Assembly (NCBI GenBank): GCA_024274855.1
Contig: JAJSAJ010000067.1
Coordinates: 1-10,925 of the forward strand
DNA length: 10,925 nt
Reading direction: 5' to 3'
From: Planctomycetota bacterium
Lineage (GTDB): Bacteria > Planctomycetota > Planctomycetia > Pirellulales > Pirellulaceae
Shown here: positions 6,703 through 10,925 of the stretch, in pieces
Layout of the letters: every line of letters starts with the position of its first letter
How positions within the stretch are numbered: the stretch's first letter is position 1
Position numbers and translations under genes: made by a program
The notes under the pieces: generated by a model
The model's database searches: none
Seen by the model: the letters and a program-made list of their open reading frames with translations, nothing else
What the model was told of the DNA's origin: nothing

Positions 6703-7203
6703 CTAACCGGCAGCCATTTGTCGTTCGGAGACAATGGTCCGGGGAACACCAAGATCCTCGCATATTGCGATTAAAGGCTCGACGTATCGAAACAAGCAAT
6801 CGCGATCGGGAGCAATGGTCACGGCGGTCGCCAGATGGTCCGCCACGAAATCGCCGAGCAACCCTTCAAAGTCCGTAATCGCCATTGGCTTACCAAACAC
6901 CCAAATAGTGCCATCGGGTCGAACGTTCACGGTAATATCGTGTCGGTCGGAACGTCGTCTCATTCGCTTGGCGGGCGGCGCTTCAATTCGCCGTACGCTC
7001 TTGGGCATCGCGAAATGCGCCCGCGAGTCGCTGGGGCGCGCACTCGGTCGTTGTGTGGCGACGGGTGCCGGCTCGCCCGCCTGGTCCGACACTGGAAAGG
7101 GCCACGGAAGGGTGACAACACCGACCATGACGGCGACTACAAAAAGTCCCAGAGACGTGAAAACCACCGACGAGATCCTGAACAGCACCTTTTTCATCGA
7201 CAT
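6703..7203 (-). CDS. Single-pass membrane protein with ExbD/TolR-like periplasmic domain
   Basis: This is a 166-aa protein. A basic start leads into one membrane helix at about residues 10-32 (VVFTSLGLFVVAVMVGVV). A Pro/Arg-rich linker spans about 40-87. The compact domain at about 88-160 begins HDITVNVRPDGTIWVFGK and contains VTIAPDRDCLFRYVEPLIAI and EDLGVPRTIV. This order of strands and helices is the ExbD/TolR periplasmic fold. In that family the helix carries an Asp needed for proton-driven coupling to ExbB/TolQ; none is seen here, and no ExbB/TolQ gene is nearby. The ATG at 7203 is chosen because AGGAG sits 8 bases before it (7212-7216). A second ATG two codons on is possible. The length is close to the family's roughly 140 aa plus the linker. 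The ExbD relation is inferred by eye and is moderate. Confidence 0.65.
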   Translation of the reverse strand: MSMKKVLFRISSVVFTSLGLFVVAVMVGVVTLPWPFPVSDQAGEPAPVATQRPSARPSDSRAHFAMPKSVRRIEAPPAKRMRRRSDRHDITVNVRPDGTIWVFGKPMAITDFEGLLGDFVADHLATAVTIAPDRDCLFRYVEPLIAICEDLGVPRTIVSERQMAAG

Positions 7204-7691
7204 GGTTCGTTCTCCTAATAATTCGTCCACAAAAATAGCGGTCACCGCCGATCCGTCGGGCGTCATCCTCTGACCGAGATGATCATCCGTGCCTGTTACC
7301 GCTTGGGCCAACGCCGATTAGCCGCGATCCGTCCAGCACAGCGAGTCCGATCGATGTGCCCGAGCCAACGCAAGTCATGGTGGAGTACATGTTTAGTACT
7401 CAAGCGGAGGCAGTGGGACCGTGGCGATTGGGGCTCGATGTGCACGACAATCAACTATTCGCCGACCGTCTTCCAATCTTTGGATCGCCCGCACAAGAAC
7501 TCATGCGTCAACGAAGAACTGTTGCCGCCAAGAAACAAATCTTGCGAAAACGCTTTTTCCAAACTGGTACAGACGAAACCGTACCGAAACCGATCCCCGA
7601 GCTCTCATGGACACATGATGTTTGCCCGACCCGTTTCTTACATTTTCGTAACACTTTAGCCAGATGGAGAACGCGCGTTGGTCGAAGGACC

Positions 7692-7712
7692 CCCATGGGC
7701 GTGTCCCATGGG
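7692..7712. repeat. Paired CCCATGGG palindromes
   Basis: CCCATGGG at 7692-7699 and 7705-7712 are separated by CGTGT. Each is self-complementary, so they form both a direct and an inverted repeat and can fold into an 8-bp hairpin with a 5-base loop. Confidence 0.6.
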
Positions 7713-7751
7713 TGAATAAGTCTCTCGAGCTAAAAAGCATGTGATGAACCC

Positions 7752-7806
7752 CCCCTTTCCGCTCCTTCCCCGCCGCCAAAGGCGGCGGGGAAGGAGCGGA
7801 AAGGGG
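7752..7806. repeat. Perfect 26-bp inverted repeat with AAA loop
   Basis: Bases 7752-7777 and 7781-7806 are exact reverse complements around the 3-base loop AAA. The arms are one-sided in composition (pyrimidine-rich left, purine-rich right) and GC-rich. The hairpin lies about 150 bases past the stop of the - strand membrane-protein gene. A short T5 run occurs about 12 bases beyond it on the - strand, so it could stall or end transcription, or protect an mRNA 3' end. It is not a textbook terminator. Confidence 0.85.
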
Positions 7807-7842
7807 CATGACATGGTGGCCTTAGCTCAATAGACTCGCTCA

Positions 7843-7863
7843 CCAACGGCACAAGGCCGTTGG
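7843..7863. repeat. 8-bp hairpin
   Basis: CCAACGGC (7843-7850) and GCCGTTGG (7856-7863) pair perfectly around ACAAG. It lies between the 26-bp hairpin and the end of the - strand membrane-protein gene, in that gene's expected 3' untranslated region. No T-tract follows. Confidence 0.45.
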
Positions 7864-7958
7864 GGTCGATCAGCCGAAAAAACAGCAGCGAAATGCAAAT
7901 CCAACTGCAGACGGCTAAACAGTTACACCTTTTTTTGCTCTGAGCGAGCAGGCACCAA

Positions 7959-9167
7959 TCAGCCGCCCATCTCACTCGTGCGGTCCAACGCTCGCCGAAC
8001 TTCATCGGCGATCCACTCTAACTCGTCAGTGGGGTGGCCCGCCAACATGCCGTGTTTGCTACCCCGGACCACCACTTGGAATTCCAACACCGGGACATCA
8101 TTGACCTCCATCCCGCTCGGCCCGACGCCGACCGACTCGATTTCTTCGGCGGTCCATTCAGCCTTTTTGGTACCGAAGACTCCCTTGCGCATCAGCATCA
8201 AACTGCCGTCAAAAACAGCAACGGCCACGCGACGGGTTCCCATATTGATCGCGGCGACCATCATTCCGACACCCACTCCGACAAAAACGAGTGAAAATGG
8301 CACCACTAACAACAGCATCTTCCAGTCGCCGGCCTTGCCGGACGCGAAAAAAAACACGCAACATATTCCGCCAGTAAATAGCGTCCAGAAGATGCTGAAG
8401 AAGAAGAGCCCTTTGCTGCCACGGATTATTCCAGCCGCGGGTACATTCAGTGTGATTCCCCCACCCTCGAATCGTTCGAGTACCGCTCTGCTGCCGGTCG
8501 GCTGAAGGACCGGCTCGGCCAACTGCGTAACCGACTCGGAATCCACACCACTCGCCTTGCTTTCCGTTGGTTGCGGCTCGACCTGTTCGACCTGGATCGA
8601 TTCAAGTACACGGTATTCACGCAGGTACCGAGCCAGATTCTCTGCCAGAGGTTCCAGCAACTCAGTGGTGTACCCGGCTGCGATCCACCGTGGCTGTTTT
8701 TCTCCAACATCCGCAACGAGAGCTGCCATGCTCGCCAAGCCGTCACTCGACCTCCCACCTGCGATCTGAAGCTTCATAATGATCTCGATGGGGATCTTGC
8801 GCGTCCAACGAAACAGTCCCCCCCGCTCACGCGTGACCAGTGTCTCGCCTCGTACAATGACCTCCGTACGTCCCCACAATATGAATGATCCGATGCCAAC
8901 GATGCCGAGCCCAGCCAATAGGAACGGCAGACTGAACAGGGCGAAGATGAGACTGAACCAATCGACCTGGTTCTTCAGCACACTACGTATGAATCCTGAC
9001 CACATACCGATAGTCGGAGCCGTTGCAAACACAGCGCCGAACAGAATGAAGATCAGCCCGAACAATCGAGCTCGTCCCAAATCTCGCCGTGGCAGTCGAT
9101 ATCGAATGTCGTCGCCAAACAAAACTGTCCGAGTGATCTCCGTTGGCAAGTCACTGCGAGTATCCAT
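7959..9167 (-). CDS. Four-helix membrane protein with duplicated '2 TM + soluble domain' module
   Basis: This is a 402-aa protein of no family I can name. Helices are at about 34-56 and 72-97, then a soluble beta-rich domain at about 101-186. An acidic/Gln-rich linker follows (about 187-228). A second pair of helices lies at about 254-276 and 284-307, and a second soluble domain at about 311-395. The two halves match in layout and in details. Each soluble domain starts with strands after the helix, then has a 'G(L/V)F..(T)(R)K..W/I..EI' turn. Each ends with a helix beginning TTELLEPLAENLARYL or TDELEWIADEVRRAL. The fold is suggestive of bacterial PH-like or YcxB-like membrane proteins, but this is inference. 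There is no signal peptide, so it is probably an inner-membrane protein. The ATG at 9167 has AGGA 7 bases upstream (9175-9178). Confidence 0.8.
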   Translation of the reverse strand: MDTRSDLPTEITRTVLFGDDIRYRLPRRDLGRARLFGLIFILFGAVFATAPTIGMWSGFIRSVLKNQVDWFSLIFALFSLPFLLAGLGIVGIGSFILWGRTEVIVRGETLVTRERGGLFRWTRKIPIEIIMKLQIAGGRSSDGLASMAALVADVGEKQPRWIAAGYTTELLEPLAENLARYLREYRVLESIQVEQVEPQPTESKASGVDSESVTQLAEPVLQPTGSRAVLERFEGGGITLNVPAAGIIRGSKGLFFFSIFWTLFTGGICCVFFFASGKAGDWKMLLLVVPFSLVFVGVGVGMMVAAINMGTRRVAVAVFDGSLMLMRKGVFGTKKAEWTAEEIESVGVGPSGMEVNDVPVLEFQVVVRGSKHGMLAGHPTDELEWIADEVRRALDRTSEMGG

Positions 9168-9181
9168 GGCATCGTCCTAAC

Positions 9182-9196
9182 GCGGGCTGCGCCCGC
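9182..9196 (-). promoter_or_regulatory. Hairpin in the 5' leader of the membrane-protein gene
   Basis: GCGGGC and GCCCGC pair perfectly around TGC. On the - strand the hairpin ends 3 bases before the AGGA ribosome binding site (9175-9178) of the gene that starts at 9167. It could modulate ribosome access, or be a common intergenic palindrome that happens to sit there. Confidence 0.35.
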
Positions 9197-9234
9197 AAGG
9201 CTGGAGGCTATAGGGATTCAGCGTCAATGTTTTC

Positions 9235-9305
9235 GGAAGGGCGAAGCTCCTGCTGAGCCTCTTGTCTTGTTGGCCGGAATGGCTCGGCAGGAGCCTCGCC
9301 CTCCC
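9235..9305. repeat. Planctomycete-type 25-bp inverted repeat (REGEAPAEP element)
   Basis: The arms 9235-9259 and 9281-9305 match as reverse complements at 22 of 25 positions, around a 21-base spacer. The consensus half is GGGAGGGCGAGGCTCCTGCC followed by GAGCC. One frame on the - strand reads REGEAPAEP. From memory, this phrase recurs in spurious ORFs of planctomycete genomes because the DNA repeat is abundant there. The left arm has drifted, and the right arm fits the consensus. Confidence 0.65.
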
Positions 9306-9551
9306 GTGTTGAGACAAAGCCTGGCACGATCAAAGGATTATCGTACCTTATCGGGCCACATCTTGAAAACAGGATTTTCTCTATTGTCCGACAAGCCAAT
9401 TCCAAGCGGGCACCTCCACGGAGGATTCCGAAACTCCAACTGGATGGAAACCGAATGCGGCTAAGGATACAATCCATTGAGATCAAGTCCTAGAATGGGT
9501 GACGGCGGGCAAATAGTCGGCACAAGGTGATTACAGAAAAAGGAGACTTCC

Positions 9552-10925
9552 GTGGGACGAACACCGCAATTTGGATTGGCGATAGCCTGCATTCTATTTT
9601 TCGTCTCGGCGGCTGCCTCGGCTGCCCCAAGCGGTTTGCTCGGGTATTGGAAGTTTGACTCGCAACAAGGTGATGTGGCTGTTGACAGTTCGCGCAATGG
9701 CAACGACGGAGATGCTTGGGACACTCAATGGGTGAAAGGGCCGTTCGGCACGGCACTTCGATTCAACGGACAGGGGGCCCACGTGTCGATACCCGCATTG
9801 GCGGGGCTTGATGGGTCTGATCAGCTGACCGTCGAAGCCTGGGTGCTCTGGGAGGGGACCGGAAAATACCCGAACATCTTGACCGGTGGCACATGGAGTC
9901 CCGGCGGTTTCATGCTATTTGTCGCGGACCAGCAGTGCTCATTCCGCATGGGCCGTCCCGGCGAGTCGGCGGCAAAGAGTCCTCAGAAATGGCGAGAAAC
10001 GAGTGCCCGCCTTGTCTCACCAATCGTTCTCGGAAAATGGTATCACATTGCGGCGACCTTTGATCGACCAACAATCAAGACTTTCGTTAACGGCAAGCTC
10101 GTCCAATCGACGAAATGGGACTATCCGGTTGGTTTGCAAGGCGACATGATTATCGGCAAGTGGAGTGGTAAGGTTGGACACAAGGGGCTGATCGACGAGG
10201 TGAAAATCTATAACCAGGCTCGAACCGCCGAGCAGATCATGGCCAGCTTTCGGGAACAAGTGGCCGGCAGATCGTCATCAGATTCAGGGTCGGTTCCCTA
10301 CGAAGTGGTTCCCAGATCAACCTCCCTTGCGCACTCAGCGGCCGTTTTGGAAAACGAGTACGCCAAGCTGGCTATCAGTCGCCAAGGTCGTTGTCTGGCA
10401 TTGATCGACAAAAAGACCGGCCAGAATCAGATTGATCGAACACTCTCCCTCGTTTCACTGCAACGCGACGGCAGACAGTACTCGCATTGCACTTGCTCTT
10501 TCAAAGATGGGAATCTCATTTTTCGGTTCCAAAAGGCCGACACGATTGTCACGATCAATACACAGGCAAATCCGGGCTATTTCGTCTTCAAAGTTGAATC
10601 GGTCGAAGGCCCGAGTCCGGATCAGCTGACCTTTCTGAATTTCAATCTGTCGCCCCGTCCTTACGTGAACCAAACGTCTGGCTTGGCTGCTGATGACCAG
10701 TTTGCCGTCTGTCTTCGGGCGCTCAATTTGCAGACACAGGTTCGAATCGCCGGCAGTTCGCCCAACCTCCGAGCTTCGGTCCGACAGCCGTCCACACCGA
10801 TCGGAGCAGGTGTTGCCATTGCGACCTGCCCAACGTCGCGGATCCGTGAGGTCCTGCAGAAGATTGTGCAGCACGAAGGCATCGTCCATTCCAAGCTTGG
10901 TGGGCCATTCGCCTTGGACGCGAGG
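9552..10925 (+). CDS. Secreted LamG-domain protein, 3'-partial
   Basis: The frame is open from the GTG at 9552 to the right edge, giving 458 residues with no stop. The GTG is favoured because AGGAGA lies 5 bases upstream (9541-9546) and a signal peptide begins there: hydrophobic core FGLAIACILFFVSAAA, cleavage near ASA|A (about residue 24). A LamG/concanavalin-like domain spans about 28-230. Its hallmarks are GLLGYWKFD, the DSSRNGNDG turn, QLTVEAWVLW, KWYHIAATFD, FVNGKLV and the closing LIDEVKIYNQARTAEQI (213-229). These domains usually bind sugars or protein ligands outside the cytoplasm. After a Ser-rich joint, a second beta-rich region starts near 267 (ENEYAKLAISRQGRCLALID). It resembles the N-terminal beta-sandwich of some glycoside hydrolases, but the catalytic part, if any, lies outside the window. 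Gene name and substrate cannot be given. Confidence 0.85.
   Translation, partial: MGRTPQFGLAIACILFFVSAAASAAPSGLLGYWKFDSQQGDVAVDSSRNGNDGDAWDTQWVKGPFGTALRFNGQGAHVSIPALAGLDGSDQLTVEAWVLWEGTGKYPNILTGGTWSPGGFMLFVADQQCSFRMGRPGESAAKSPQKWRETSARLVSPIVLGKWYHIAATFDRPTIKTFVNGKLVQSTKWDYPVGLQGDMIIGKWSGKVGHKGLIDEVKIYNQARTAEQIMASFREQVAGRSSSDSGSVPYEVVPRSTSLAHSAAVLENEYAKLAISRQGRCLALIDKKTGQNQIDRTLSLVSLQRDGRQYSHCTCSFKDGNLIFRFQKADTIVTINTQANPGYFVFKVESVEGPSPDQLTFLNFNLSPRPYVNQTSGLAADDQFAVCLRALNLQTQVRIAGSSPNLRASVRQPSTPIGAGVAIATCPTSRIREVLQKIVQHEGIVHSKLGGPFALDAR

Larger units (their letters stand above)
7204..7958. other. Gene-poor gap with palindromes
   Basis: The right part carries a CCCATGGG pair (7692-7712), a perfect 26-bp hairpin (7752-7806) and an 8-bp hairpin (7843-7863). 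A + strand frame with no upstream stop back to at least 7272 reads through 7356-7715. It includes VMVEYMFSTQAEAVGPWRLG, then ends in the CCCATGGG palindrome. It has a GTG start without a ribosome binding site and no recognised domain. It may be a decayed gene, but I do not call it. The left end (7212-7260) should hold the promoter of the ExbD-like gene. Confidence 0.5.
9168..9551. other. Divergent intergenic region with hairpins
   Basis: This region separates the - strand membrane-protein gene from the + strand LamG gene, so it should contain both promoters; none could be fixed by eye. It holds a GC-rich hairpin (9182-9196) and a 25-bp imperfect inverted repeat (9235-9305). Open frames across it are translations of the repeat and are not genes. 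Confidence 0.5.

Noticed and set aside
7356..7715. + strand frame of 119 codons starting at GTG
   Set aside because: No ribosome binding site at the GTG, the frame is open further upstream without a start, and its end is made of the CCCATGGG palindromes. At best a decayed gene.
7752..7806. Classical rho-independent terminator
   Set aside because: No T-tract directly follows the stem on either strand; the nearest T5 on the - strand is about 12 bases away.
9208..9486. - strand frame containing REGEAPAEP
   Set aside because: The phrase is the translation of an inverted DNA repeat rather than a conserved protein.
10455..10889. - strand frame of 144 codons opposite the LamG gene
   Set aside because: It is a shadow of the continuous + strand frame that carries the signal peptide and LamG domain.

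Overview
The window looks like chromosomal DNA from a Planctomycetota bacterium, probably of the order Planctomycetales. This is inferred from the gene families (a LolC/E-LolD lipoprotein-release operon, an exported methyltransferase, a DUF481 outer-membrane protein, a secreted LamG protein), the moderately high G+C content, the long gene-poor gaps, and an intergenic inverted repeat whose chance translation reads REGEAPAEP, a phrase I associate with planctomycete repeats. No rRNA, tRNA, CRISPR array, phage gene or transposase was recognised.

Positions 1-4007 (+ strand) form a compact gene cluster. It starts with the 3' part of an FtsX/LolC-E type ABC permease, which is split by an in-frame TAA at 1031-1033 (expected glutamate codon). 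The last codons of the permease overlap the start of the LolD-type ATPase (1380-2222). A class IV aminotransferase, most like branched-chain IlvE (2287-3147), follows, then a SAM-dependent methyltransferase with an N-terminal signal peptide (3231-4007). The spacing suggests one transcript. The permease and ATPase should move lipoproteins from the inner membrane to a periplasmic carrier; the last two genes have no obvious link to that job.

Positions 4008-4672 carry no credible gene but hold several repeats, including a REP-like inverted repeat built on GGGGTCAGACC. A DUF481 outer-membrane beta-barrel gene lies on the - strand (4673-5713). It is followed by a gap (5714-6229) with a two-tier hairpin at 6134-6198, and then by the C-terminal remnant of what looks like a PQQ/WD-type beta-propeller protein (to 6652).

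Positions 6651-9167 are mostly - strand. They hold a small single-pass protein with an ExbD/TolR-like periplasmic domain (6703-7203) and its likely terminator, then a 755-base gap with a perfect 26-bp hairpin. Next is a four-helix membrane protein (7959-9167) that appears to be an internal duplication of a '2 TM + soluble domain' module.

Positions 9168-9551 are a gap with a 25-bp imperfect inverted repeat of the planctomycete type. From 9552 to the right edge runs a secreted LamG-domain protein that continues beyond the window.

The strongest leads are the interrupted permease, the duplicated membrane module, the structured intergenic elements, and the partnerless ExbD-like protein. I did not find a clear multi-gene novel system.
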